A stretch of DNA of 64,000 nt from Candidatus Desulfovibrio intestinavium (GTDB lineage Bacteria > Desulfobacterota > Desulfovibrionia > Desulfovibrionales > Desulfovibrionaceae), in contig DWZD01000039.1 in assembly GCA_019118345.1 (NCBI GenBank), positions 1 to 64,000 of the forward strand, read 5' to 3'. Shown here piece by piece: positions 44,665 through 54,994 of the stretch (position 1 is its first letter; each line of letters opens with the position of its first letter). The notes beneath the pieces are model-generated. The model had not been told where the DNA came from. It made no database searches and worked only from the letters and a program-made list of their open reading frames with translations. The position numbers and the translations under genes are program-made.

Positions 44665-45945
44665 ATGACGCGCGATCTCAAGGCCATGTACAGGGACGTT
44701 CAGAAGGACGCCTTTCCCGACACCATGACCATCCTGCTGGGGGAGGAAAAACTCGTTTACCGCAAGCGGACGTGGACGCTGGACGGCGAGCGCAAGGGCC
44801 TGCGCTACGGCGAAAATCCCGATCAGCCCGCCGCGCTCTACGAGCTGGCCGAGGGCGGCATCACCTGCGGGGGGCTGCGCTGGCGCGGGCCGGGGCAGGG
44901 CATTGTCTCAGCCCTCACCGAGGCCCAGATGATTCAGGCGGGCAAGCATCCCGGCAAGACCAATCTCACGGACGTGGACAACGGGGCCAACATCCTGCAA
45001 TACCTCACCGAACGCCCGGCAGCCGTCATCCTCAAGCACAACAATCCCTGCGGCGCGGCCTGGGCCGACGAGGGCGTGGGCACGGCGCTGGAGCGGGCCT
45101 TCTGGTGTGATCGCATCGCGGCCTTCGGCGGCGCGGTGGTGACCAACCGCCCCTTCACCCGCGAGGCCGCGGACATGGTGGCGGCCAATTATTTTGAGGT
45201 GGTGGCGGCCCCGGCCTTCGAGGAAGGCGTGGTGGACATCCTCAAGGGCCGCAAGAATCTGCGCATCATGGAGCTGCCCGGTCTGGGCCGTCTGGACGAG
45301 CTGACCGAATCGGCCTTCCTGGACATCAAGAGTCTGGCCGACGGCGGCATCGTGGTGCAGAAATCCTTTGTGAACCGCATCTTGCGCGACGAGGACTTCC
45401 TGCCGGCGCAAGCCACGGACAAGAGCGGCCTGACCGTCACCGCCCGTGCCCCCAGTCCGGCGGAACTGGCCGATCTGCGCTTTGCCTGGGCCGTGGAGGC
45501 CGGGGTGACCTCCAATTCCGTGATCTATGCCCGCAACGGGGCCACGGTGGCCATCGGCACGGGCGAACAGGATCGCGTGGGCTGCGTGGAACTGGCCTCC
45601 CACAAGGCCTACACCAAATATGCCGACGTGCTGGCCTTTCGGGAGCAGGGCCTCTCGCTCTATGAACTCCAGCAGAAGGCCGCCACGGACGCGGCCCTGC
45701 GCGAGGCGCTGGAGGATATTGAACGCCGCACCCGCGAGGCGCGCGGCGGCCTGCCCGGTTCGGTGCTGGTCTCAGACGGCTTCTTCCCCTTCCGGGACGG
45801 CGTGGACGCGGCCATGAAGCATGGCATCACGGCCATTGCCCAGCCCGGCGGTTCCCTGCGGGATACGGAAGTCATCATGGCCTGCAACGAGGTCGAGCCG
45901 CAGGTGGCCATGGTCTTCACGGGCCAGCGTTCCTTCAAGCATTAG
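44665..45945 (+). CDS. Stand-alone AICAR formyltransferase (PurH C-terminal-like, no IMPCH domain)
   Basis: LRYGENPDQPAALYE; VILKHNNPCGAA; AFGGAVVTNRPFTREAADMV; AITAIAQPGGS-type end. Confidence 0.92.
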   Translation: MTRDLKAMYRDVQKDAFPDTMTILLGEEKLVYRKRTWTLDGERKGLRYGENPDQPAALYELAEGGITCGGLRWRGPGQGIVSALTEAQMIQAGKHPGKTNLTDVDNGANILQYLTERPAAVILKHNNPCGAAWADEGVGTALERAFWCDRIAAFGGAVVTNRPFTREAADMVAANYFEVVAAPAFEEGVVDILKGRKNLRIMELPGLGRLDELTESAFLDIKSLADGGIVVQKSFVNRILRDEDFLPAQATDKSGLTVTARAPSPAELADLRFAWAVEAGVTSNSVIYARNGATVAIGTGEQDRVGCVELASHKAYTKYADVLAFREQGLSLYELQQKAATDAALREALEDIERRTREARGGLPGSVLVSDGFFPFRDGVDAAMKHGITAIAQPGGSLRDTEVIMACNEVEPQVAMVFTGQRSFKH

Positions 45946-46047
45946 CCCTTCCCGTCCCGCCGCCGTGTCCGGCTCCTGCCCGGCGCGGCGGCGCGCATGC
46001 CCTGTTCCGGGCGGCAACGCGCGTCCGGCCCGAATGAGGATTTCCCC

Positions 46048-47571
46048 GTGAGCGATCCCTCGCCTTCCGGCGGTGCGCCGTCCGCTTCCCTGTCCCTGTC
46101 CGTGCCGCGCCTCTGCGTGTCCGCCGTATCCGGCGGCGGCGGCAAGACCCTGCTTTCCCTCGGCCTGGCGCGCTGCTGGCGCGAAGCGGGCTGGCGGGTG
46201 CAGCCTTTCAAGAAAGGCCCGGATTATATCGACGCCGCCTGGCTGACCCGGGCCGCCGGGCGCGCCGCCCGCAATCTTGATCCCTTCTTTCTGGACGGGG
46301 CGCGCCTGCGCCTGCTCGTTGCGGCGGGCACGGGGCACGGCGGCCCGGACGCCGCGCCGGACAGCGAACCGGACAGGGCGGACGTGGCCCTGATCGAAGG
46401 CAATCGCGGCCTCTTTGACGGCATGGACGTGCATGGCAGCTGCTCCACCGCCGAACTGGCGCGGATGCTGGCCTGCCCGGTCGTTCTCAGCCTCAATTGC
46501 ACCAAGATGACCCGCACCGCCGCCGCCGTGGTGGCCGGGCTGACCCATTTTGAAGCCGGCGTGCGCGTGGCGGGTGTGGTGCTCGGCCAGACGGCCTCGT
46601 CGCGTCACGAGCGCATTGTGCGGCAAGCCATTGAAACCTATACGGATGTGCCGGTGCTGGGCAGCCTGCCGCGCCAGCGCCGCAATCCCCTGCCGGAGCG
46701 GCACATGGGCCTTGCCACCCTGGAGGGGGACGGCTTTTCGCCTGAGACGGATGCCCTGCTGACGGATCTGGCCGCGCTGGTGCGCGAACATGTGGATGTG
46801 GACGCCGTGCTGGACATGGCCCGCTTCGCGCCTGCGCTGGATATGACCCTGCCGCCGGGCTGCGCCGGGCCGGAGGAAGCCCTGTACGGCCCGGCGGCGG
46901 TCGCGCCCGTGCGGCCCGTCATCGGCTATGTGCACGATGCCGCCTTCTGGTTCTACTACCCCGAGAATCTGGAGGCCCTGCGCCGGGCCGGGGCCGAGCT
47001 GCGCCCGGTCAGCCTGCTGGATGGGGCCGTGTGGCCGGAGCTGGACGGCCTCTATCTGGGCGGGGGCTTTCCCGAGGATTTCGCCGCGCGGCTGGCCGCC
47101 TCGCCCCGGGTGCGCGAACTCGCGGAGCTGGCCGCGCGCGGCCTGCCCATCTATGCCGAGTGCGGGGGTTTCATGGTGCTGGCCGAGGCCATTGAGCGCG
47201 ACGGGGAACGCCACGCCATGAGCGGCGTCTTTCCGGTCACGGCGCGCTTCTGCCCGCGTCCGCAGGGCCTGGGCTATGTGGAGGCCGAGGTGTGCGCGGA
47301 CAATCCCTATTTCCCGACCGGCAGCCGCCTGCGCGGCCATGAATTCCATTATTCCCGTTGCGAAGCCGCCCCGGGAGCAGAGGTGCCCCGCGCCCTGCGG
47401 CTGCTCAAGGGCACGGGCATGGGAGAGGGCGGCGACGGCCTTGTGCGCGGGCGCGTCTGGGCGGCGTATACCCATATCTTTGCCCCGGCGGTTCCCGGCT
47501 GGGCAGCGCGCTTTGCGGCTCTGGCCGCAGCCTGTGCCGCCGCAAGGACGCGCGGGAGGAAAGAGGCATGA
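46048..47571 (+). CDS. cbiA: Cobyrinate a,c-diamide synthase
   Basis: SGGGGKTLLSLGLARCWREAGWRVQPFKKGPDYID; ECGGFMVLAEAI; probable GTG start. Confidence 0.9.
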   Translation: MSDPSPSGGAPSASLSLSVPRLCVSAVSGGGGKTLLSLGLARCWREAGWRVQPFKKGPDYIDAAWLTRAAGRAARNLDPFFLDGARLRLLVAAGTGHGGPDAAPDSEPDRADVALIEGNRGLFDGMDVHGSCSTAELARMLACPVVLSLNCTKMTRTAAAVVAGLTHFEAGVRVAGVVLGQTASSRHERIVRQAIETYTDVPVLGSLPRQRRNPLPERHMGLATLEGDGFSPETDALLTDLAALVREHVDVDAVLDMARFAPALDMTLPPGCAGPEEALYGPAAVAPVRPVIGYVHDAAFWFYYPENLEALRRAGAELRPVSLLDGAVWPELDGLYLGGGFPEDFAARLAASPRVRELAELAARGLPIYAECGGFMVLAEAIERDGERHAMSGVFPVTARFCPRPQGLGYVEAEVCADNPYFPTGSRLRGHEFHYSRCEAAPGAEVPRALRLLKGTGMGEGGDGLVRGRVWAAYTHIFAPAVPGWAARFAALAAACAAARTRGRKEA

Positions 47572-48794
47572 GAACCTCGGTCATCATTCCGGCCTGGAAT
47601 CTCTGGGAGCTGACGCGGGACTGCCTGCTGTCGCTGGCGGCGCACAGCCGGGGCGCGAATCTGCAGGTCATCGTGGTGGACAACGGCTCCACCGACGCCA
47701 CGCGCGAGGCGCTGGAACCGCTGGGCCGGGAATGCTGGGGCAGGGACTTCCTGCCCCTGCGCCTGCCGGAAAATGAAGGTTTCGCCTGGGCCTGCAATGC
47801 GGGCGCGCGGGCCGCGGACGGGGATGCGCTCTTTTTCGTGAACAACGACATCACCTTTTCGCCGGACTGGCTGCCGCCCCTCACGGCGGCGCTGGCACGC
47901 CCGGGCACCGTCGCCGTGGGGCCGCTGCTCCTCTATCCCGACGGAACGTGCCAGCATTGCGGGGTGAGCCTCGGCCCCCTGGGCACGCTCTGCCACTTGT
48001 ATGAGGGCTTTCCCGGCGATCATCCGGCCCTGCGCCGTCCTCATCCCCTGCAGGCCATCACCGGCGCGGCCCTGCTTCTTCCCCGCGAACGCTTTGCGGC
48101 GGCGGGGGGCTTTCATGAAGGCTATCGCAACGGCTTCGAGGATCTCGATCTCTGTCTGACGCTCGGCAGGCAGGGCGGCAAATTGCGCCTTGCGGCGGAA
48201 AGCGTGCTCTGCCACCGTACCAGCCAGACGCCGGGCCGCTTTGACCGGGATGCGGAAAATGCCGCCCTGCTTGCCTCCCGCTGGGGCGGCGCATGGCAGC
48301 CGGATCTGCATGTACAGGCGGCGGTGGACGGCTACGAGGCGCGGCTCAATCCGCAGGGCACGGCCTATGTGGCCCTGCCGGACGCGCGTGCGCGCGAACT
48401 GGATGCCGCGGCAGCCGGGCGGGACATGTCCTTCTGGCGGGAGCAGCTGCGGCGGGAACCGCTCTGGCTCGGCGGGTATCTGCTGCTGGCCGGAGAGCTG
48501 GAGGCCCGGGGCAAGGCCGCAGATGCCCTTGATCTGCTGATCCGGGGAGCGGACATGCTTCCCCTGCCCCTGCTTTTCCGGCGTTTGCTGCAGCTGGCCC
48601 GGGTTTGCCGGCAGCCCCGGCTCATGGAAGCCATGCTGGACAAGCTGCAAATCTCGCCCGACCGGCGGGAAACCCTGCTGGCAAAGGCGCACGCCAGCCT
48701 GCGGGAGGCCAGAAAGCGCGGGGACGACATGTTGGTGCGGCTGCTCAGGCAGTGGCTGGCCGAAAACAGCCTGCAGCCGGATGGCGGAGCATAG
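47568..48794 (+). CDS. Family 2 glycosyltransferase
   Basis: TSVIIPAWNLWELTRDCLLSL...VVDNGSTDATREAL...FFVNNDITFSPDWL. Confidence 0.9.
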   Translation: MRTSVIIPAWNLWELTRDCLLSLAAHSRGANLQVIVVDNGSTDATREALEPLGRECWGRDFLPLRLPENEGFAWACNAGARAADGDALFFVNNDITFSPDWLPPLTAALARPGTVAVGPLLLYPDGTCQHCGVSLGPLGTLCHLYEGFPGDHPALRRPHPLQAITGAALLLPRERFAAAGGFHEGYRNGFEDLDLCLTLGRQGGKLRLAAESVLCHRTSQTPGRFDRDAENAALLASRWGGAWQPDLHVQAAVDGYEARLNPQGTAYVALPDARARELDAAAAGRDMSFWREQLRREPLWLGGYLLLAGELEARGKAADALDLLIRGADMLPLPLLFRRLLQLARVCRQPRLMEAMLDKLQISPDRRETLLAKAHASLREARKRGDDMLVRLLRQWLAENSLQPDGGA

Positions 48795-48845
48795 GGACGC
48801 CATTCCGCCGGTCTGTCGGACAGCGCCGGCAAACGGCATGGCGCG

Positions 48846-50000
48846 TCAATCGTTTTCGCGCCCGCTTTCCTCGTCGCTGCCGCTCCTGCCGCCGTGGCTG
48901 TCCGGCGCGGGCAGGGTGCGGCAGGGCTTTGCGCTCAGCTGCGGGGAATCCGCCCGGCTGGCCGCCTCCCGTTCTGAGGCCGTGGCCTCGGGCGCGGCGG
49001 GGCGGGCCGTTACGGCCCGCAGCTTGCGGGTCTGGAGGCGGCGCAGGACAAAGTCCTGCGGCTTGGTGCCCTCGGGCACGGCCGAAAGCGGAAATTCCGC
49101 CCGGGCCAGACGCCGGTGCCCGCCCGCGGAACCCACATCATAGAAGCAGGCGTCGGCCATGCGGCCAATGTCGCGGCTGCCGTCGCCGCGAAAGATGACG
49201 ACCACCGTTTCCCTGCCCACAATGCCGCTGACGGCAATCCAGCGCAGGCCGTGCACGCGGGTGAAGAAATCCGCCACGGCCACCAGCAGATCGGCGCTGC
49301 CCACGTCGCCGAGCCAGGCCTGTGCGCCCGCGCCCCGGCAGTCCACCAGCGAGCGGAAGGCGCGGGAGAAGAGGGGCAGCCAGGGGCGCAGGTATTCGCT
49401 GCGCAGGATGCGGCGCAGAATGGCCGTATCGGCAAAGCGCGAAAGCCACTGATAGGCGCGGAAATCGTCCTCGCCGCCGCTGCGCTCGAAAGCGGCGGTA
49501 TCGGTGCGGATGCCGTAGAGCAGGGCTGTGGCCAGCAGGGGGGCGGGCGTGATGCGCAGACCCTGCAGATAGCGGGTCATGATGCTGGAGGTGGCCCCCA
49601 CCTCGGGCCGCACGTCATAGAGCTGCGCGCCTTCATAGGCTTCGGGGGGCAGGGGGTGATGATCGATGACCAGGCTGAAGCGGATGTTCCGGAAGCTGGC
49701 GTGATGGTGCGGCTGCGAATCCACCACGGCAAAGTGCTGGTACTGACCGGCCTTTTCGGGCTGCCAGGCCTTGACCGGTATGCGCAGGTAGCGGATCATG
49801 GCCAGATTGTCGGGCCGCGTGACCTCGTTGACGCGCATGATGTCCACGGCCTTGACCCGGTGCTGCATGATGCGCTTGAGGGCCAGGGCGGCAGCCAGGG
49901 CGTCGGGATCCGCCACGATGAGAATGCACCAGCGATCTTCCTTGCTGAGGCCATGCCGCCATTGACGCATGGCGGCCACAAGGGGCGATATGCCGCTCAT
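48846..50000 (-). CDS. DHH-family phosphoesterase
   Basis: ADPDALAAALALKRIM; VVDSQPHHH; LVIDHHPLP; DVRPEVGATSSIMTRYL. Confidence 0.88.
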   Translation of the reverse strand: MSGISPLVAAMRQWRHGLSKEDRWCILIVADPDALAAALALKRIMQHRVKAVDIMRVNEVTRPDNLAMIRYLRIPVKAWQPEKAGQYQHFAVVDSQPHHHASFRNIRFSLVIDHHPLPPEAYEGAQLYDVRPEVGATSSIMTRYLQGLRITPAPLLATALLYGIRTDTAAFERSGGEDDFRAYQWLSRFADTAILRRILRSEYLRPWLPLFSRAFRSLVDCRGAGAQAWLGDVGSADLLVAVADFFTRVHGLRWIAVSGIVGRETVVVIFRGDGSRDIGRMADACFYDVGSAGGHRRLARAEFPLSAVPEGTKPQDFVLRRLQTRKLRAVTARPAAPEATASEREAASRADSPQLSAKPCRTLPAPDSHGGRSGSDEESGREND

Positions 50001-50035
50001 GAAATGCTCCTGCTCTGCCTTGCTCGTGAAGGGGG

Positions 50036-50818
50036 CTACGCCGGAGCGGAAAGCAGCCGGGCCAGCACGGGCAGAGATTCTTCCAACGCCTGCCAGCAAA
50101 AAATTTCCAGCAGGTGCGCCGCCTGTGCGGACAGTCGCGGCGTCAGCTCTGCCAGCAGGGTCAGCTCTTCCGGGCTGAAGCGGGTCAGCGCGGCATGGGC
50201 ATCCCGCCCGCAAGGGGCGCTCCAATGGATCAACGACGCGCGCGACGGCAGCGAACTTTTCCGCAAGGCGTGCTGAGCATAGCCCAGAAGGTGTCCCACG
50301 TCCAGACAGAAGCCCAGTCCCGCTTCCTCGAGGAAGCCTTCTCCCAGTTCCCGCACGTCGCAGTCGCGGGTATTTTCCAGCAACAGGGGGATGTCCTGAT
50401 GCTCGCGCCAGAAACGGCCCGCATGGCGCAGCAGTTCCTGCCGCGTGTCGAGGCAGCCCGGGGGGGCATGCATGACCGCGCAATGCGGCGCGAGCCGGGC
50501 GATCTTGTCCATGAGGCGCTGCACGTTGTCCAGTGCCGGACGGCAGGCCGCCGCCCCGGGACTGTCGGGCCAGGGCAGATCAAAGGGCAAATGCACATGC
50601 CAGCGCAGGGGCAGATCGCGCAGGTCGGGCGGCAGATCGTTTTCGGTATAGGCCAGACAGGCGGCGTTCTCGAACAGGCAGAGGGCCACCTCGGCCACGC
50701 GCCCGGCCAGAAAGCGCGCGTTCTCGGCCACACTGCCGGGAAAGACGAAGGACGGCGCGGCAAAGGGCGCGGGCTGTCCGGTCGGGAGGGGCGGCGTCAG
50801 CCCCCGTTCGGGCTTCAT
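50036..50818 (-). CDS. TIM-barrel sugar-phosphate-isomerase/AP-endonuclease-like protein, possibly cobamide-remodelling CbiR
   Basis: PSFVFPGSVAENARFLAGRVAEVALCLFE...WHVHLPFDLPW...LLLENTRDCDV...FCLDVGHLLGYA. Confidence 0.65.
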   Translation of the reverse strand: MKPERGLTPPLPTGQPAPFAAPSFVFPGSVAENARFLAGRVAEVALCLFENAACLAYTENDLPPDLRDLPLRWHVHLPFDLPWPDSPGAAACRPALDNVQRLMDKIARLAPHCAVMHAPPGCLDTRQELLRHAGRFWREHQDIPLLLENTRDCDVRELGEGFLEEAGLGFCLDVGHLLGYAQHALRKSSLPSRASLIHWSAPCGRDAHAALTRFSPEELTLLAELTPRLSAQAAHLLEIFCWQALEESLPVLARLLSAPA

Positions 50819-51792
50819 GCCCCGGCACCCAGAAGGCCGCGGGCCGTGGCCGCCGGGCAGGGGGGCAGGGCTTCCAGCGCCGTGCGCCAGCGCGCCAGAC
50901 GGCGAGGCAGATTCGGGGCCATGATATCGTCGCTGTCCAGGGCGGCGGCCCGCAGGAAGCGGTACATGTCCTCGGCCAGCAGGATTTCCCGCTCGCCGGG
51001 CAGCATGTCCTCGGGGCGCAGGCCGGATTGCGTCGTCGCGGGGGGCGGCGGCGCTGAGGCGGGCCGGGCCGCGTGGTGGCGCAGTCCCCTGTCCAGAAAG
51101 TTGTCGCAAAAGACGCGCAATGCCGCCTCGTCCACCGGGCGGCCCAGCCATTGCGCCAGCCGGCGAATCTGGCGCTCAGGGGCGGCCAGCAGGGTGTCGT
51201 AGTCCCATACCAGCACCGGCAGGCCGAGGCTGCCTTCCAGCGCATCCAGGGTGTGGTGCAGCCAGAGGCGCCAGCCCTGCGCGGCAGGGAAGCCGTTGCG
51301 CGCCGTGAGCGAGGCCGCCACATGCGCCGGGTGGCGCAGCGCCAGACAGACATGCGGCGCACAGTCCGCCGCCAGCATGAGGGGCCGCCAGAAGGCCATG
51401 AGCCGGCTCATGCGCGGCTCCTTGAAGGCCAGCGGCGCCGGAAGGGGCAGGCCCTGCCCCTCCGCCAGTGCGTCGGCGGCCCGAAACTTGTCCCGCAGCA
51501 GGGTCAGGGCGGCCTGTCCGTATTCGCCGGCGGCGAAACGGCGCAGATCAGCCTGCCTGTCCCGAAAGCTGACGGGATATTCCCAGCCTGTGCCCAGGGC
51601 TTTCAGCAGCGTGGCGTTGCCGGCATTGATGTCCGCATCCTCGAAAAAGCCCTTGGGATTGCAGGGATGGGCCGGGATGAGATGATCCCCCAGACTGATG
51701 CCCAGCACCGGCAGGGCGCGGGCCATGGCGCTGGTGCCGCTGCGGTGCATGCCCAGCACCAGCGCAAGCAGGCGAGAGTCGCATGTGTTCAT
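50815..51792 (-). CDS. Sulfotransferase-family protein
   Basis: LVLGMHRSGTSAMARAL (PAPS-binding-like loop); FKEPRMSRL. Confidence 0.85.
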   Translation of the reverse strand: MNTCDSRLLALVLGMHRSGTSAMARALPVLGISLGDHLIPAHPCNPKGFFEDADINAGNATLLKALGTGWEYPVSFRDRQADLRRFAAGEYGQAALTLLRDKFRAADALAEGQGLPLPAPLAFKEPRMSRLMAFWRPLMLAADCAPHVCLALRHPAHVAASLTARNGFPAAQGWRLWLHHTLDALEGSLGLPVLVWDYDTLLAAPERQIRRLAQWLGRPVDEAALRVFCDNFLDRGLRHHAARPASAPPPPATTQSGLRPEDMLPGEREILLAEDMYRFLRAAALDSDDIMAPNLPRRLARWRTALEALPPCPAATARGLLGAGA

Positions 51793-54707
51793 CAGGACAT
51801 GATCTCCTGAGTGACCCAGCCGTGCTCCTCGGCGGCGGCCCGGGTGGCGGCTCCGCCCAGCACGCAGATGACGCCGGCCTTGGCGACTTCCTCCAGTACG
51901 TCGGCCAGATCAAGGAAGTCACGGGCCGTGGTGGCCAGCATTTCCTCGCGCATTTCCTGCCGCCTTTCCTCGCTGTCGCGGCTCAGGTAGCGGGAAAGGG
52001 CCTGCGCCCCCTTGGCGTCCGGCAAGAGATAGGCATCCAGATCGCCAATGGCCCCCACAATGGCCTGCTCCAGCTGTGCGGCATCCGGCGGATTGGCCCG
52101 CAGGTGGGCGGCCAGCCCGTCATACGCGCGCAAGGTTTCGTCCACATTGGGATCGCGGTAGGAGGCCAGCACCAGATTGCCGCCCAGACGGTCAAGCGTG
52201 CACATGGCCCCATAGGCGCCGCCGCGCACCCGCACCCGCTCCCAGAGGTAGCCCATGCGCAGCGAGCGCAGCACCACGCTCATGGCCCCCCGGTAGGGAT
52301 AGCCCAGATCGATGAGGTTGGCGGCCTTGCCCACATAATTGACCTGCGCCGGGGCAAGGAAGGCCTCGGCATCGGGCAGATCCAGCGGGCGCACGCCAAC
52401 GGGCACTCCCCGCCGCTGTTCCGGCAGGCTGCGCAGCAGGCGCGCGCCTTCGGCCTCGGCGCAGCGCAGCCCCCCGGCTCCGGCGGTAACGTCCAGCAGC
52501 GCGCCAGGGCGGGCCACCACATGCTGCCGCAGGCGTTCCATATCGGCCAGCAGGGCCTGCGGTTCCTCCTCCAGCCGCCGCAGAAGACCGCGCACCGCCT
52601 GCAGATAGCTCAGCCCGGCCGTCCGTTCGGCCAGCCGTCCGGCCTCGGTGAAGTGCGCCCGCAAACGCAGCCCCACGGCGGCATGGCCCGCCGCCACCAG
52701 CCCGTGCTCCAGCCGGGCCTTGTCTTCCAGCAGCATCTGGCCCATGCGCTCGAGCAACATGGCCTCGTCGCGCAGGGGTTCCAGCAGAATTTCCTGAAAA
52801 ATGGCAAAGAGATCGGCAACCTTGTCCTCAACCGCCTTGCCCATGACGCCCAGATGGCGCACCGCGCCCCGGCTGTCGCAGCGGGTGCCCAGACTGACGT
52901 CCGCTCCCACGCCGCCGGTCTTGGCCGCCATGTACGCGCCCAGTTCCGTGAAATCGCGTCGGGCCGTGCCGGCCTCGGTCAGGCAGCGGGCAAAGAGCGG
53001 CAGAAGCGGCTCAAGCTCGTGCGGAACCGTATCCAGCGGCAGGAGCAGGCCGGCATAGACTATGCCCTGCGTGGGCAATTCATGGCAGAGGAAGGTGTTG
53101 CCCGGCGCGAGGTTCTCTTCCCGGCAGGGCAGCGGCGTATTGAAGGGCGGCATGTCGTCCACGCGCAGGCGGGGAATGCTGGCCAGAGCCTCGGGGCTGT
53201 CCGGCGCGGCCTGCGCGGCCTGCAGGTGGGCCGTCTCCGCCACGAGCCGCTGCCGGGCCGTGGCGTCGCAGGCCTGTTGCGCCGTTGCGAGCCGGGCGCT
53301 TTCGGCCTCGATGCGGGCCTGTTCCAACTGCTGATCCGGCAGCAGGATCACGGTGGCGCGGTGCGCATTGTCCAGAAAATGGCGGCGGATGGCCTCCTCA
53401 AAAACCTTTTCCCCGGCGGCCAGCCGGGCCTTGATGGCCGCGAGCGGCGCTTCCCAGGCCAGGGCAGCCAGCGGATCGCCGTCATAGAGCCAGGTGGAGA
53501 GCGCCTGAATCATGGCCGCCAGCCCGCGCGGGAACCGGCCGGAATTGTTCTCGCGATAGGCAAATTCCACCGTATTGACCGCGGCCTCCACGGCGGCAGG
53601 ATCAATGCCCTCCTCCGCCAGACGGGCAAGCGTCTCGAAGATGAGCATTTCCGCTTCCGGCACCTTGCGCGGATCCACGCCCTTCAGCCCCGTGGAATAA
53701 TACATCTGGCGCAAGTCCGTCTCCAGTCCGCAGCCCGTGGTGTCCTCGCCCAGACCGGAAGCGATGAGCGCCCGCCGCAGGGGCGAACCGGGCAGCCCTT
53801 CAAGGATGTGTTCCAGCATTTCCATGAGCAGGGCCTGATGGATGTCGCCGCGCTCGTCCAGCAGCCAGTTGACCGTGAACAGGGCGCGCTTTTCCCCTTG
53901 CGCGGCGGCATAGGGCACTTCGATCTGACGCGGCGTCTCCCGCCGGGGCTGGAGCGGCACGGCGGAATCCACGGGCCGGGCCGCATAGCCCTTGAGCGCC
54001 TCGGCCACCCGGCGCAGGCGCTCATCTTCCGGGTCGTCGCCCCAGAAGAAGAAGCGCGCATTGGACGGGTGATAGTAGCGGGCATGAAACTCCCGGAAGG
54101 CGGCAAAGGTCAGATCCGGAATGACCTCGGGATTGCCGCCGGAATCGAGGCTGTAGAGCGTGTCCGGGAAGACGGCCTGCTGGCTCTGCTCGGCCAGCAC
54201 GGAGTCCGGCGAGGAATAGGCCCCCTTCATTTCATTGTAGACGACGCCCTTGTAAGCCCAGGGGCCGTCGGCGCTTTCCGCCTCGATGTGCCAGCCTTCC
54301 TGACGAAAGATGTCCTCGCTGATCCGCGGGTGAAAGACCGCGTCCATGTAGACGTCCATCAGGTTGTAAAAATCCTGCAAATTGGCGCTGGCCACGGGAT
54401 AGCAGGTCTTGTCCGGGAAGGTGAAGGCATTGAGGAAGGTCTGGAGCGAACCCTTGAGCAGCTCCACGAAGGGTTCCTTCACCGGATACTTGTCCGAACC
54501 GCAAAGCACGGAATGCTCCAGAATGTGCGCCACCCCGGTGGAGTCGGCGGGCGGCGTGCGAAAGTTCACCCCGAAGCACTTGTTCTCGTCGTCATTGCTG
54601 ATGGAAAGCAGCTGCGCGCCGGTGGCCGCATGCCGCCACAGACGCGCCGTGCCGCGAACCTCGCGCATGTCGCGTTCGGTCAGAAGCTCGAAGCCGTGTG
54701 TGTTCAT
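51792..54707 (-). CDS. Insulinase-family M16C metalloprotease (presequence protease-like)
   Basis: HILEHSVLCGSDKYPVKEPFVELLKGSLQTFLNAFTFPDKTCYPVAS inverted zinc motif; ATGA overlap with next gene. Confidence 0.95.
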   Translation of the reverse strand: MNTHGFELLTERDMREVRGTARLWRHAATGAQLLSISNDDENKCFGVNFRTPPADSTGVAHILEHSVLCGSDKYPVKEPFVELLKGSLQTFLNAFTFPDKTCYPVASANLQDFYNLMDVYMDAVFHPRISEDIFRQEGWHIEAESADGPWAYKGVVYNEMKGAYSSPDSVLAEQSQQAVFPDTLYSLDSGGNPEVIPDLTFAAFREFHARYYHPSNARFFFWGDDPEDERLRRVAEALKGYAARPVDSAVPLQPRRETPRQIEVPYAAAQGEKRALFTVNWLLDERGDIHQALLMEMLEHILEGLPGSPLRRALIASGLGEDTTGCGLETDLRQMYYSTGLKGVDPRKVPEAEMLIFETLARLAEEGIDPAAVEAAVNTVEFAYRENNSGRFPRGLAAMIQALSTWLYDGDPLAALAWEAPLAAIKARLAAGEKVFEEAIRRHFLDNAHRATVILLPDQQLEQARIEAESARLATAQQACDATARQRLVAETAHLQAAQAAPDSPEALASIPRLRVDDMPPFNTPLPCREENLAPGNTFLCHELPTQGIVYAGLLLPLDTVPHELEPLLPLFARCLTEAGTARRDFTELGAYMAAKTGGVGADVSLGTRCDSRGAVRHLGVMGKAVEDKVADLFAIFQEILLEPLRDEAMLLERMGQMLLEDKARLEHGLVAAGHAAVGLRLRAHFTEAGRLAERTAGLSYLQAVRGLLRRLEEEPQALLADMERLRQHVVARPGALLDVTAGAGGLRCAEAEGARLLRSLPEQRRGVPVGVRPLDLPDAEAFLAPAQVNYVGKAANLIDLGYPYRGAMSVVLRSLRMGYLWERVRVRGGAYGAMCTLDRLGGNLVLASYRDPNVDETLRAYDGLAAHLRANPPDAAQLEQAIVGAIGDLDAYLLPDAKGAQALSRYLSRDSEERRQEMREEMLATTARDFLDLADVLEEVAKAGVICVLGGAATRAAAEEHGWVTQEIMS

Positions 54708-54994
54708 GTCCTGTCCTGTCGGGCTGTCGGCGACCGTTCCCCCTCCGGAACAGGCCGTGTTCGTCAATTTTTCGCAGTATACGGATTGTGGCGCACTTTG
54801 CAAAGGGCAGGAACTGGTCAATTTTTGAACAGATGAGCAGCGGCGGACAGGCAGGCTGAGCGATTTCTGGACAGTGCCCCCGTCCCGTTCCGCCGTTTTG
54901 CGGCCATTTCGGGCAAAATGCTTCGGCACGCATTATGCTATACCCGAGTGACAACATGCCATGTCGGCCCGGCACGGGCCAAAGGAGGGGCACA

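Noticed and set aside
51783-54836. 1017-aa plus-strand ORF
   Set aside because: Complete overlap with the M16C protease; composition typical of antisense frames in GC-rich DNA
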